Positions 27,593-36,094 of a stretch of 64,000 nucleotides of DNA are shown one piece after another (within the stretch, counting starts at the first letter, position 1; each line of letters begins with the position of its first letter). The DNA lies in the NCBI GenBank assembly GCA_036498905.1, contig DASYER010000108.1, positions 1 through 64,000 of the forward strand, given 5' to 3'. The position numbers were made by a program, and so were the translations under genes. The notes below the pieces were generated by a model. It saw only the letters and a program-made list of their open reading frames with translations. It was not told where the DNA came from and did no database searches. This DNA comes from DAIDKA01 sp036498905. Lineage in GTDB: Bacteria; Pseudomonadota; Gammaproteobacteria; Steroidobacterales; Steroidobacteraceae.

Positions 27593-28135
27593 ATGAAGCA
27601 CTCTCTCTTGTTGCTCGGCGCCTTACTTGCCTGCGTGATGTCAGCGACCAGCCTGGCGGGCTACGCGGACGATCGGGCCGAAATCGAAAACCTTTCGAAT
27701 CGCTACATGATCGCCGTGGACTCCGGAGACCTCGACACGGTGATGACGACCTGGGCCGCGGACGGCGTGCTCGTGTGGGCCGACGGTACCGAGCATGGCA
27801 AGGAAGCCATCCGCAAGGCGATGACGGGTTTTTCACAAGCCCGAGCAAAGAGTGTTCCGGAAGGGGCCACCTCCTGGCCGCGTTCACGCCATTTCATCCT
27901 CAATCACGTGATCGATGTGCAGGGCAACACCGCAAAAACGATCGCCTACTGGTTCGAGATCACGAACAACACGCCACAAAAGGATGTTCAGCTGGTCTAC
28001 TACGGGCACTATGAGGACGAGCTCGTGAAGGTGAACGGACACTGGCTTTTCAAGGTGCGCAAGGTCTACAACGAATCGCTCTCCAATCGGGCGCTGTTCT
28101 ATCCCGGGCTCGGCGAAAAGAATCCCCATAAGTAG
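27593..28135 (+). CDS. Exported NTF2-like (SnoaL-type) protein
   Basis: Protein of 180 aa with a signal peptide (MKHSLLLLGALLACVMSATS) and one NTF2/SnoaL-like cone domain: DDRAEIENLSNRYMIAVDSG, DTVMTTWAADGVLVWAD, HFILNHVIDVQGNTAKTIAY and VKVNGHWLFKVRKVYNE. The family includes ketosteroid isomerase-like enzymes and polyketide cyclases. The usual N-terminal motif Tyr/Asp set is partly present, but export to the periplasm and lack of context prevent a specific call. GGAGG precedes the ATG by 7 bp. It ends 1 bp before the convergent nucleotidyltransferase-fold gene. Confidence 0.8.
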   Translation: MKHSLLLLGALLACVMSATSLAGYADDRAEIENLSNRYMIAVDSGDLDTVMTTWAADGVLVWADGTEHGKEAIRKAMTGFSQARAKSVPEGATSWPRSRHFILNHVIDVQGNTAKTIAYWFEITNNTPQKDVQLVYYGHYEDELVKVNGHWLFKVRKVYNESLSNRALFYPGLGEKNPHK

Positions 28136-28136
28136 A

Positions 28137-28712
28137 CTAAGGACGGCCGACAACCTGCGTATGCTCCCAACCCGGTACTCGTAGCCATGGCCAGCGCGCG
28201 CGGTATGACTCAACCTTGCGTGAGAACAGATCGCGGTAAGGTGTCAGCGGATTCATTGTAAGCATGCCCTCGTACAGCAGCCCCAGGCCGTTCGGTGCGT
28301 AGAGTTCACCGGGCCTGACACCGACGCAGGTTGCCGCGATCAAGAAGCGATTGATGCCATCGCAGGTGCTGTGCAGTTCCTCATAGGGGTGCCCGAAGTA
28401 GGCGTCGTACCAAAGGTGCACGCGCGCCTGATTTGAGGCTTCAACAGTGATCCCAAGGTCGCCGAGTGCCGCCTCCACGTGCGCCTGCACGGCCTGCTCA
28501 CCCACCTCGCTCGTGTCGCTGGCATCGAAGTAAAACAAATCGTAGTCCTTGATATCCAATTCCGGCGCACGCCCGGCCTGTAGGTTCCAGACCGTTTGGA
28601 ACAGGCAACCGGCCACCAGCCAGCCATCCCGCAGCCTAAGCCCGCTCCAGCGATCCAGGATTTCACGGTTGTTGTCGTTTTTGAGAATGTCGGCCAGGAA
28701 GCGGTCTTGCAT
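28137..28712 (-). CDS. Nucleotidyltransferase-fold family protein (COG3575)
   Basis: Cytoplasmic protein of 191 aa. Family blocks seen: WLVAGCLFQTVWNL, IKDYDLFYFDASDTS and ARVHLWYDAYFGHPYEEL. COG3575 members belong to the nucleotidyltransferase superfamily; the D-Y-D pair is the candidate metal-binding carboxylate motif. The substrate is unknown. ATG at 28712 is preferred since the family N-terminus (FLADILKNDNNREIL) starts right there; the frame is open further upstream into the 3' end of the preceding lipoprotein gene, which ends 25 bp before it. The two may be translationally linked. Confidence 0.82.
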   Translation of the reverse strand: MQDRFLADILKNDNNREILDRWSGLRLRDGWLVAGCLFQTVWNLQAGRAPELDIKDYDLFYFDASDTSEVGEQAVQAHVEAALGDLGITVEASNQARVHLWYDAYFGHPYEELHSTCDGINRFLIAATCVGVRPGELYAPNGLGLLYEGMLTMNPLTPYRDLFSRKVESYRARWPWLRVPGWEHTQVVGRP

Positions 28713-28737
28713 CGTGGGAATCGCGCCCGGTCGCCCC

Positions 28738-29313
28738 TCAATGAGTGAAGTAGCGGCGCTTAAGCAGTGCGCCGACTTCCGTGTAGTGCGCATCCAACTG
28801 CGCCTTGGTCGTCTCCAGGAACTCCTCAAGGCCAGGATCGGTTTCGCGCTCCAGCATCACCTGCGCAAGATGACGTTGTTCGTCGAGGGCGTTGTAGAAC
28901 ATGAGCAACGCCTCACGTTCGAATTCGACACCGGCTTTTCCAAAGACAGGGGTGAAGTCCTTGGCCTGATCTGCGCCAATGGCCTTCCGCGCGGCGCTCT
29001 CGATATCCGACATTGGCGGCACGTCGATGCGCATGGCGGGATACTGCTTGGACAGCCGCCGCATGGTGGCGGCGAGCTGTTGATAGTAATCAACGACGTC
29101 ATCGGTGACTCGGCTCATTTCCTCGGGTTTTTCCTTGAACATGAGGATCCATTTGAGCTTAGGAATCCCATCGGCCTCCTGGTAAAGGAGGCTGTAACCG
29201 ATGGACAGCTGCGCGCGTGAGGCAGTCTGTTCGGCAGTAAGATTGGTGTCCGCCCGAGATTGGCTACAAGCCATGAGGCCCACCAAGAGTGCTATCGCGA
29301 CGGATCGAAACAT
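28738..29313 (-). CDS. Putative lipoprotein, helical
   Basis: Protein of 191 aa with a lipoprotein signal (MFRSVAIALLVGLMACSQS; lipobox LMAC). The mature part is helix-rich and acidic, without a recognised family (features: LLYQEADGIPKLKWILMF, DVVDYYQQLAATMRRLSKQ, EREALLMFYNALDEQRHLA). It is probably the first gene of a minus-strand pair with the downstream COG3575 gene. The function is unknown. Confidence 0.7.
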   Translation of the reverse strand: MFRSVAIALLVGLMACSQSRADTNLTAEQTASRAQLSIGYSLLYQEADGIPKLKWILMFKEKPEEMSRVTDDVVDYYQQLAATMRRLSKQYPAMRIDVPPMSDIESAARKAIGADQAKDFTPVFGKAGVEFEREALLMFYNALDEQRHLAQVMLERETDPGLEEFLETTKAQLDAHYTEVGALLKRRYFTH

Positions 29314-29328
29314 GGCAGCCTTTTGGCG

Positions 29329-29637
29329 CTATTTCTTCGGCGCACTCGATGATGCAGCCTTCGCCGCGGTGGCGGCATTTTTCTTGGAGTCCTTCGCCGC
29401 CTGCTTTTTCAGTGCGGAAATCTTACGGGGGCTTGAATCATCCGTAACTGAATTATCAATTGGGCTTCCCTGCGAGGTTTCTGGGGTGTCCGCTGCGCCG
29501 GGCGTGCCCGGCGTTCGGGTCGTCGCGGCTCCCGTCGGCGCGGTAGCCTGTCCCCAAGCGCTCATGGACATCAGTGCAGCCATCGGAATTATGGCGATCC
29601 AGACTCTTCGTATGTACACAGTAGTTACCTCATGCAT
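29329..29637 (-). CDS. Small exported basic low-complexity protein
   Basis: Protein of 102 aa: a signal peptide (RRVWIAIIPMAALMSMSAWG), a Thr/Pro/Gly-rich middle, and a Lys/Ala-rich end (SALKKQAAKDSKKNAATAAK). This C-terminal composition recalls histone H1-like or AlgP-like tails, but here it would be exported. It is upstream of the lipoprotein gene by 15 bp and may start that operon. No family is recognised; the existence of a product is moderately supported by the signal peptide. Confidence 0.5.
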   Translation of the reverse strand: MHEVTTVYIRRVWIAIIPMAALMSMSAWGQATAPTGAATTRTPGTPGAADTPETSQGSPIDNSVTDDSSPRKISALKKQAAKDSKKNAATAAKAASSSAPKK

Positions 29638-29766
29638 TCAGGAGACATGCGTCAGTCGCTTAGTATGTACCCTGTGACGGCCACTGGTGCGCACTCGCGA
29701 CTCGAATACGGGTAGGACAGGCCTTATGGCCGCGTTTCGCAACGTTGTCGAAGACGCAGCCGCCCC

Positions 29767-30036
29767 CTACCCGGTCGATTCGCCGGCCAGGGCGCGCTCA
29801 AGCGCAGACAGGCCTACGGGCTTGATCAGATGCGCGTCGAACCCCGACGCGCGGGCTCGTTGCTGATCTTCCAACTGGCCATTGCCAGACAGTGCGATGA
29901 GGCGCAGTCGATTCATCTGCGGTATCTCGTGCAGGCGCTTCGCAAGCTCGTAACCGTTGATCTCTGCAAGTCCGATATCGAGCAGCCCCACATCGGGGCG
30001 GAAGCTCTCGATACAGCTAAGCGCCTCCTTCGCAGG
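29767..30036 (-). pseudogene. Truncated response-regulator receiver domain
   Basis: The last three-quarters of a receiver domain: AKEALSCIESFRPDVGLLD, the phospho-acceptor Asp in LLDIGLAEINGYELAKRL, LRLIALSGNGQLEDQQRA and the conserved Lys in DAHLIKPVGLSALERAL. The N-terminal strand with the acidic pair is missing; upstream codons in the same frame are unrelated. This sequence type normally ends CheB-CheR or PAS hybrid kinases. I read it as the 3' stump of a deleted hybrid-kinase gene. Confidence 0.65.
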
Positions 30037-30176
30037 TAGGCTGCAGCGTGACCTTGGGCTTTTGCAGGAGTCCTTTCTATGTCGGCATGGATCAGTTTTG
30101 GAGCGCGGCGTGCGGCACCGGAAATCTCTCGTCACATACCGCAATTGGTCGGAACCAATTACGAGGACACGATACA

Positions 30177-30413
30177 GGTACTGAACGCGCAGCAGCCGAC
30201 CCGAAGGGTGCCCGGTTCCGGCTGGTCAAACAGACGCTCGGCGCCTGGGCCGCCTTCGCGCGCACGGGAAACCCGTCGAATTCGGGACTGCAACGGTGGC
30301 GACCCTATACCCTAAGTGGCCGAGAAACCATGGCCCTTGATGCCACAAGTGAGTTGCAAGTCGATTCGCGCCGAGAAGAGCGAATATTCATCGAAAGCGC
30401 CCTGAGAGCCTAG
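30177..30413 (+). pseudogene. C-terminal remnant of a type-B carboxylesterase
   Basis: The translated end of the frame (TLGAWAAFARTGNPSNSGL, QRWRPYTLSGRETMALD, then a charged tail) matches the C-terminal motif W-x-x-F-A-R-x-G-x-P-N of para-nitrobenzyl-esterase-like carboxylesterases. A second frame just upstream holds IPQLVGTNYED, similar to the internal V-G-T-N-x-x-E motif, which normally lies about 200 residues earlier, suggesting internal deletion plus frameshift. No catalytic Ser or His region remains. It adjoins the receiver stump, so this 650-bp stretch is a gene graveyard. Confidence 0.55.
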
Positions 30414-30443
30414 CGGGCCGCCCGATGCATTTGCATTCCGCGG

Positions 30444-31214
30444 TCAGGCCGGGAATGAAACGCCAGACAACCCAGCGCAAATTTCGATCAGTCGGTCCTG
30501 AAGGGCAGGATTCTTCGCCTGCGGATTGGCCGCGCGCGGACGCAGATGGTAGAAATACTGACCGCTTACGTTGGCGCCCGGCTCATCACTGGCGGCCAGC
30601 CATGCTTGAGTCAGGTGTGCCTGATCCAGATCATCCGGCGCTGCGGCTCCCCCCATCTTGGTTGGCACCCACCCAGGCTCAAGAGCGTTTGACAACACAT
30701 CAGGCCAGCGGCGCGCGACGGCAAAGCACAGCAACGTGTCGTGCAGCTTGCTCTCGGCATAGGCCGTCGAACCGTCCCAACGGCGCTTGCGCCATAGAAT
30801 GTCCTCCAGATTGGCATCCGCGTGATGGTGCATACCGGAGCTGAGATAGACGAGCCGATGTGGCCGAACAATCAAGGCGGTGAGAATGAAGACGGATAGC
30901 GTGTTGATCGCGAATACATGAGGCAACCCATCAGCCGTCAGGTGTTGCCCTTCACGGTAACCCACCGCAGCATTGTGTATCACCGCATCAAAGCGCCCGA
31001 GCGCGTTCACCCGCGCGGCCACGTCCTTGGTTCCGGCGATGGTGCTCAGGTCGCCCTCCACGATGGTCGCAGCCTGCGGCAGAGCGCGCCTGGCATCAGC
31101 CGCGCGGGTCGCATTCCGGGCGTGCAGTACGACCTGATGACCCTGCTCGACGAGCAGTTCGCCTGCCATGAGGCCCAGACCCATCGAAGAGCCGGTGACG
31201 AAGAGTCTCGACAT
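30444..31214 (-). CDS. Short-chain dehydrogenase/reductase
   Basis: Cytosolic NAD(P)-dependent oxidoreductase of 256 aa. Rossmann motif TGSSMGLGLMAGELL, the HNAAV equivalent of NNAG, and the catalytic Ser (VYLSSGMHH) and Tyr-Lys (AYAESKLHD) are present; PGWVPTKMGG follows as in protochlorophyllide reductase-like/retinol dehydrogenase-like SDRs. The substrate is unknown. It sits 13 bp downstream of the MerR-type regulator on the same strand and is probably co-transcribed from the MerR-type promoter near 32.08 kb, so it may belong to that regulator's response. Confidence 0.9.
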   Translation of the reverse strand: MSRLFVTGSSMGLGLMAGELLVEQGHQVVLHARNATRAADARRALPQAATIVEGDLSTIAGTKDVAARVNALGRFDAVIHNAAVGYREGQHLTADGLPHVFAINTLSVFILTALIVRPHRLVYLSSGMHHHADANLEDILWRKRRWDGSTAYAESKLHDTLLCFAVARRWPDVLSNALEPGWVPTKMGGAAAPDDLDQAHLTQAWLAASDEPGANVSGQYFYHLRPRAANPQAKNPALQDRLIEICAGLSGVSFPA

Positions 31215-31227
31215 TGAGGGTCTCCTA

Positions 31228-32046
31228 CTACAGACCTACCTGGAAGATAGGCCAGCCGATTTCGGTCCGCCACTTACTTTGATCGGCTGACTCGAGTCGC
31301 CCCACGAGGTAGTACTCGCGCAACGGCCCGTCAATAGCCAGCGCATGCCCGGAGACATAAGTGGCCAGCGCGCCGTAAGCGATGTCGATGTTCGTGTGGG
31401 GGCCGGGATGTTCGATGATGGCGAGTTCCGTGGCCGGCACCACGAACGGAGTTGTTCGTCCAATGGCGCGCACGGGGCGCGCACAAGGTAGGAAGATCGT
31501 TGCTTCGCCGCGCGCTTCGGTGAAGAGATCATTCGAGTAGATCCCGCCGGCGGGCCCCGTGGTTTCTATGCCCTGCGCACGTAGCGTAGCGCTCAGCTCT
31601 CCCATCGCCCCCGGGAACCAGACGGAAGCGTCCTTGATATCGACGACCTGGCGGATAGCCGCGGCGGGCGTTGCCTCGACCTTGCGGTGTGTGATCTGTA
31701 CCGCAGGTGGAGGCCCCTGAAGCAATCCTTTCAGAGAGGCGACTGCGCTCTGTGCCTGAACTAGGGTGGCCTCCAAACGCTCAATATGTGCTGCAATCAG
31801 CTCATTGCGCGTGTGAACATCTCGGGCGGTGATGACCGCCTGGATGTCCTTGAGCGGCATGTCGAGGGCCCGAAATCGCCGGATGACCTGAGCGGTCGGA
31901 ATCTGCGCAGCAGAGTATCGACGGTATCCGGTATGCGGGTCTACATCCGCCGGCTGCAGCAGTCCTGCTTCCTGGTAGTGACGCAGCGTCTTGACGGTGA
32001 GATGCGTGGCTTTGGCAAAGTCACCTATGGCTAGCGATACGGGCAT
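31228..32046 (-). CDS. MerR-family regulator with GyrI-like effector domain
   Basis: Transcription factor of 272 aa. The N-terminal MerR winged helix is clear (IGDFAKATHLTVKTLRHYQE, then GYRRYSAAQIPTAQVIRRF), a dimerisation coiled coil follows at about 80-120, and the C-terminal half is a GyrI/BltR-like small-molecule binding domain (VEATPAAAIRQVVDIKD ... AIDGPLREYYLVG). Proteins of this layout sense hydrophobic cations or other small compounds. ATG 32046 is the start (a TTG two codons earlier is the alternative). Its own promoter shows the MerR 19-bp spacer with a dyad, so autoregulation is likely. Neighbours likely in the regulon: the SDR downstream and the divergent NTF2-like gene. Confidence 0.92.
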   Translation of the reverse strand: MPVSLAIGDFAKATHLTVKTLRHYQEAGLLQPADVDPHTGYRRYSAAQIPTAQVIRRFRALDMPLKDIQAVITARDVHTRNELIAAHIERLEATLVQAQSAVASLKGLLQGPPPAVQITHRKVEATPAAAIRQVVDIKDASVWFPGAMGELSATLRAQGIETTGPAGGIYSNDLFTEARGEATIFLPCARPVRAIGRTTPFVVPATELAIIEHPGPHTNIDIAYGALATYVSGHALAIDGPLREYYLVGRLESADQSKWRTEIGWPIFQVGL

Positions 32047-32052
32047 ACCCAA

Positions 32053-32108
32053 AGTGTGATGTCTCCCCCGGGGGGAGAGTCAAGCACCATCTTGCCCCTT
32101 GACTCTCC
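32053..32108. promoter_or_regulatory. MerR-type operator/promoter region
   Basis: On the minus strand a -35 TTGACT (32083-32078) is followed after 19 bp by CACACT (32058-32053). The 19-bp spacer holds the 8-1-8 palindrome TCTCCCCC-G-GGGGGAGA (32062-32078). A second TTGACTCTCC at 32099-32108 on the plus strand forms a perfect 11-bp inverted repeat with 32074-32084 (13-bp spacer). Overlong spacers with internal dyads are the hallmark of MerR-activated promoters. The -10 would put the transcript start within a few bases of the regulator's ATG, giving a leaderless or nearly leaderless mRNA. Confidence 0.7.
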
Positions 32109-32175
32109 GGCAGCCGTAGCCGTGAACCTTGCTCTCACGGCCAATCCCGGCCGTACCCAAGGTCAGGAGCATCCC

Positions 32176-32535
32176 ATGAACGTCAAGCTTCCCGCCGTCA
32201 TTTCCGAGCACATCCGGGCCGTCAACGCCTTCGACACCGAAGCCATCGTTGCAACGTTCAGTCCCGACGCCTACGTCAATGACAACCGCCGAGAAATCAG
32301 CGGCCAGAACGCGATCCGGCGTTGGGTCGAAAAGGAACTGGTGGGCGACCGGGTCACCATGGAGGTACAGGAGGTCATCGACCACTACGGTGGGACGATT
32401 GTCCGTGCGGCCTATGACGGCAATTTCGACAGGACCAGGCTGCCCGAGGTCGTGGTCCTGTCGAACTACTTCCATGTCATCGACGGAAAGATCGTAAGCC
32501 TGGTGATCATTTTCAACCGGTCGTCGCCTTACTGA
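32176..32535 (+). CDS. NTF2-like (SnoaL-type) cytoplasmic protein
   Basis: Protein of 119 aa without a signal peptide, one NTF2/SnoaL cone: ISEHIRAVNAFDTEAIVATF, SPDAYVNDNRREISGQNAIR and VLSNYFHVIDGKIVSLVII. AGGAGC lies 7 bp before the ATG at 32176. It is divergent from the MerR-type gene and preceded by one half of its inverted repeat, so it is a plausible regulon member, perhaps handling the regulator's ligand. The catalytic role is unknown. Confidence 0.85.
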   Translation: MNVKLPAVISEHIRAVNAFDTEAIVATFSPDAYVNDNRREISGQNAIRRWVEKELVGDRVTMEVQEVIDHYGGTIVRAAYDGNFDRTRLPEVVVLSNYFHVIDGKIVSLVIIFNRSSPY

Positions 32536-32668
32536 GGGGCCGAGTCGAGCATCTCCCATGACTTGCCGATCTCCAGCGACGGGTTCAAAGTCATTGGTCA
32601 CGGAACCGTCACACCTGCGGAGCATCGTGATTGTCAGGTGTAGGTGACGGATGCACCGGGAGACACCC

Positions 32669-34696
32669 ATGGCACTGCACGGATACGGATTGTTGATCGG
32701 CCGGATTACCGGATTTCGGCCGCCACAGGGTCAGATGCCGCACTGGCTGTGGATGGTGCAGCCGGCGAATCCGCGCCATCCGCCCTATCGCGTTGCAGTC
32801 AACGTGCCGGCGGTGCAACCGCGCGATAATTCTGAGATTGAGTTCCAGGTGCTGGATCTCACCAATCATCCCTTGGTCCGCAAACTGCGTAAGTTCAAGA
32901 TCGGAACACCGAGCTTTCTCATCGCCGGCGAGGTCTTAGACCTGCCGCGCCTGGATTTCGGGCGCGGCGACGTCGTGGACCCTAAGAAATTCCCCGCCGA
33001 ACATCGTGAGGATGCGAAGGTCGGATCACGGGGCGGCCCCCAGGCTCTGGGCCCGCTGCATCGAGTGCTGGAGCATGCCGCCAAAGGCGCAGAGACGGTC
33101 GCTGTGTTTGGCACGGGCTCTCCGATGGATCATCGCACCGGCAGCTCACCGGCAACGGGCTTCACGGGAATCGACAATGTTCACATGAACCAGGGAGCGT
33201 TCAATCGCACCAATGGCACCCTGCACTATCTGGAGAACGGGCGCGATCAGGACGGTGGGCTGATCATTCTTGGGGCGACTGCAGCCACCGGAATATTCAT
33301 CAAGTTCCGCTCCCAGACCATCCATACCGACCACAGGGGCCACCCCAGAATCACCGGTATCAGTTCAATCGATGAGGTACCGGATCGCATCCGCAAGCAC
33401 TTCCTGCCACCCATTCCACGCTCATTGAGAGAGATTCCGCGCCCGCGTTCTGTGAGTGCCGCGGCCGTCTCACACCACACGAGCCCTGCTCCCGGTGTGC
33501 CGAATGACCAGGGCTTTGTTTTCGCGGATTTCAATCCTGAGGATGCTTCCGGGGAATACATTCCGGATAACGATGCCGATACCTATCAGACTCCTATCGT
33601 GCAATCCCAGTCAAAGGGACACACGCGTGGGCCGGTACCCATACCGCGAGAAGATCCGCTCATGGAGCTCGCCAGTGTGATTGGCACCAACCCGCCGGGA
33701 TACCTCGACAGCAACGGAACCGAGACTCTCGCTTTCGATATCATCGGGGACAGCGGAGCACCGTCGCAAAGCAAGCTCGCAGGCTATGAGTCCAAGGTCG
33801 CCGACCTGCTGACAAGGGATGCAGCCCTGTCCCCGCCGGCCTTCATGTATCACGTAGGCGACGTTGTGTATTTTTATGGGGAGCGGGCCTACTACTACAG
33901 TCAATTCTATGACCCGTTCAGGTCTTATCCTGCGCCGATCTTCGCCATTCCGGGAAATCACGACGGCGTCATCTATGAATCCACTCAAGTCTCTCTGGCG
34001 GACTTCCAAAGCGCGTTCTGCGCGCAGACTCCGGGGCGCTGGCCGGGTTCAGCCGGAATATTACGTAGCACCATGACGCAGCCCGGCGTGTACTTCACGC
34101 TCAATCACCCGCTGCTCTCGATCATCGGGCTGTACAGCAATTGTGGTGAGAGCATGGGATGGCTCGACGAACCGCAGCTGACCTTTCTATATAAGGAGCT
34201 GATGCGCCTGAAGGCTCTGCGCCGCAACGGTCTCCCGGCCGTCATCATGGCCATCCACCATTTCCCGCGCTGGTTCCCGGATCAATCAAAGCCCGACCCG
34301 AACAGCAAGGCCCTTGATGCGGTCTACGCGAAGGCCGGATTTTGGCCGGACGCGGTGATATGCGGCCATGCCCACCTGTATCAGCGAGTCGTTCGACAGG
34401 GCGCGGGGCCCAACGGCAAACAGGATATTCCGTATGTGATGTCCGGCGCCGGCGGCTACGGCATTACTCCGGCCGAGGAAGTCGGCAAAAGCTACATGCA
34501 GAAGATCGGCGCTCAAGGCGAAGGCAGTCCCCTGGGCGCGGTGGTGAATGAGTCCGGCTATGTTCGGGCAAATGTTACGAAGCCTCGGACCGGGCACCCG
34601 ACCCTGCGATTCGACTATCGCAGTGTGAAGCCAAAGTCGAGTCAGCCGGACGATACCTGCCTGTTGAATCTGTCGTCCGGGCGGATCATTGGTTGA
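32669..34696 (+). CDS. DUF2278-metallophosphoesterase fusion protein
   Basis: Two-domain protein of about 675 aa with no signal peptide. Residues 1-230 form a DUF2278 domain (HGYGLLIGRITGFRPPQG, YRVAVNVPAV, GIDNVHMNQGAF, DGGLIIL, FRSQTIHTDHRGHP). After a proline-rich linker, residues about 350-620 are a calcineurin-like phosphoesterase: DIIGDSGAPS (first metal motif, with D-S-G instead of the usual D-x-H), HVGDVVYFYG (GD), PGNHDGV (GNHD), AIHHFPRW and CGHAHLYQR (GHAH). The first motif lacks its His, which is seen in purple-acid-like members. ATG 32669 is preferred (GGGAG 7 bp upstream) over 32651. The substrate is unknown. Confidence 0.85.
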   Translation: MALHGYGLLIGRITGFRPPQGQMPHWLWMVQPANPRHPPYRVAVNVPAVQPRDNSEIEFQVLDLTNHPLVRKLRKFKIGTPSFLIAGEVLDLPRLDFGRGDVVDPKKFPAEHREDAKVGSRGGPQALGPLHRVLEHAAKGAETVAVFGTGSPMDHRTGSSPATGFTGIDNVHMNQGAFNRTNGTLHYLENGRDQDGGLIILGATAATGIFIKFRSQTIHTDHRGHPRITGISSIDEVPDRIRKHFLPPIPRSLREIPRPRSVSAAAVSHHTSPAPGVPNDQGFVFADFNPEDASGEYIPDNDADTYQTPIVQSQSKGHTRGPVPIPREDPLMELASVIGTNPPGYLDSNGTETLAFDIIGDSGAPSQSKLAGYESKVADLLTRDAALSPPAFMYHVGDVVYFYGERAYYYSQFYDPFRSYPAPIFAIPGNHDGVIYESTQVSLADFQSAFCAQTPGRWPGSAGILRSTMTQPGVYFTLNHPLLSIIGLYSNCGESMGWLDEPQLTFLYKELMRLKALRRNGLPAVIMAIHHFPRWFPDQSKPDPNSKALDAVYAKAGFWPDAVICGHAHLYQRVVRQGAGPNGKQDIPYVMSGAGGYGITPAEEVGKSYMQKIGAQGEGSPLGAVVNESGYVRANVTKPRTGHPTLRFDYRSVKPKSSQPDDTCLLNLSSGRIIG

Positions 34697-34699
34697 CCA

Positions 34700-36094
34700 T
34701 CAGGCCGCGGCCGGAACGTTCGCCAGCAAGAAGTTCAGACCTTCGGCAACCGTGGGATGGGTGAAAATCGCGTCGCGAAGCACCGTGTACGGCAACCCGC
34801 CGAGCATAGCGGTCTGAACGGCAGCCATCATCTCACTGGCTTCAGCGCCAAGCGCAGTGAACCCGAGGATGCGGTCTGTCTTGGCCTCGATCAGGATCTT
34901 GACGAAACCACGCGTCTCACCGAGGGTTATGGCCCGTAATACCGCCGCCATGGGTAACTTCGCGACCCGGAATGCGATTTCACGCCGCTTCGCCTCCGAT
35001 TCATTCAAGCCAACCCGCGCAAGTTCCGGATCGGTGAACATGCAGTACGGTATGAGCCGTTCTTGCGTGCTTCGATTGCCACCCTTGAGACTGTCACGGA
35101 CTACGCGGAAATCATCGAAGGCAACGTGCGTGAACTGCGGGCTACCCGCACAGTCCCCCATAGCCCACACGTCCGCTGCCGAAGTCGCCAGCCGGTCGTT
35201 GACTTTGATATAGCCGCGTGCGTCGAGGTCGATCCCCGCCGTTTCCAACCCGATTCCCTGAGTATTCGGCACTCGTCCCGTGGCGACTAACAGGTCCGTT
35301 TTCTGAAGCGTTTGTTCGCCGCTACCCCCTTCGACGACGACCCGCACTTCCTGACCGGACAAGCCCTGCACTTCTCGCATGCGGGTATCGAGGAGCACTT
35401 CAATTCCCTCGCTTTCGAAGTTCTCCAGAACGGCTTGACCCACATCGGCATCTTCGGCGGCAGCAATCTGCTTACCACGCTCGATCACCGTCACGGCCGA
35501 TCCGAAGCGGCCGAGTGCCTGCGCCAATTCGAGGCCGACGTATCCGCCGCCAAGCACGACGAGGCGCTCCGGAACACGCTCAAGATCGAGCGCCTCGACG
35601 TGAGTCATGGGTTTCGCAGCCCTCAGGCCCGGGATATCGGGAATTACAGAGTGCGACCCGAGGTCGAGGAAGAGCTGATCGGCGGTAATGATCTGCGAAT
35701 CTCCCTCGCCAAGTCGAACCTCGACCGTTTTCGGAGCAACAAAGCGGGCTTCACCTTTGATCACCTCCACACCCGTCTGCTTGAAGCGCTCGAGATGAAA
35801 CTGAACCTCCGCCTGCACCATCTTGCGCTTACGGTTGAATACACCTCTCATATCCGTGGTTACCGGTCCGGATTGGATGCCGTACTCTGCGCCATGGCGG
35901 GCGAACCAATTTGCTTTGGCACTGCGAATCACGTTCTTGCTGGGCAGGCAGGCAATATTCGGACAGGATCCGCCGATGTATTTCCGCTCCACCACCGCCG
36001 TCCGGCGGTCCGCCTGGGCCATGTTCCAGGCCAGGTGCTTTCCCGCCTCCCCACTGCCGATCACGAGGACTTCGTAGTGTGCTATCGCAGCCAT
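34700..36094 (-). CDS. FAD-dependent pyridine nucleotide-disulfide oxidoreductase (Lpd/MerA-like)
   Basis: Class I flavin disulfide reductase of 464 aa. It shows the FAD Rossmann motif VLVIGSGEAGKHLAWNMA, redox-active pair Cys44/Cys49 (GGSCPNIACLPSKN), NAD-binding GGGYVGLELAQALGRFG, the second FAD motif ADVWAMGDCAGSPQ and a dimerisation domain ending HPTVAEGLNFLL, where His and Glu occupy catalytic positions. It lacks the C-terminal cysteines of mercuric reductases and the lipoyl neighbours of Lpd, so the substrate is open. It is convergent with the metallophosphoesterase gene (3-bp gap). Confidence 0.9.
   Translation of the reverse strand: MAAIAHYEVLVIGSGEAGKHLAWNMAQADRRTAVVERKYIGGSCPNIACLPSKNVIRSAKANWFARHGAEYGIQSGPVTTDMRGVFNRKRKMVQAEVQFHLERFKQTGVEVIKGEARFVAPKTVEVRLGEGDSQIITADQLFLDLGSHSVIPDIPGLRAAKPMTHVEALDLERVPERLVVLGGGYVGLELAQALGRFGSAVTVIERGKQIAAAEDADVGQAVLENFESEGIEVLLDTRMREVQGLSGQEVRVVVEGGSGEQTLQKTDLLVATGRVPNTQGIGLETAGIDLDARGYIKVNDRLATSAADVWAMGDCAGSPQFTHVAFDDFRVVRDSLKGGNRSTQERLIPYCMFTDPELARVGLNESEAKRREIAFRVAKLPMAAVLRAITLGETRGFVKILIEAKTDRILGFTALGAEASEMMAAVQTAMLGGLPYTVLRDAIFTHPTVAEGLNFLLANVPAAA

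Noticed and set aside
32651..32668. Earlier ATG of the DUF2278 fusion
   Set aside because: Weaker ribosome-binding site; the DUF2278 fold begins right after the ATG at 32669.
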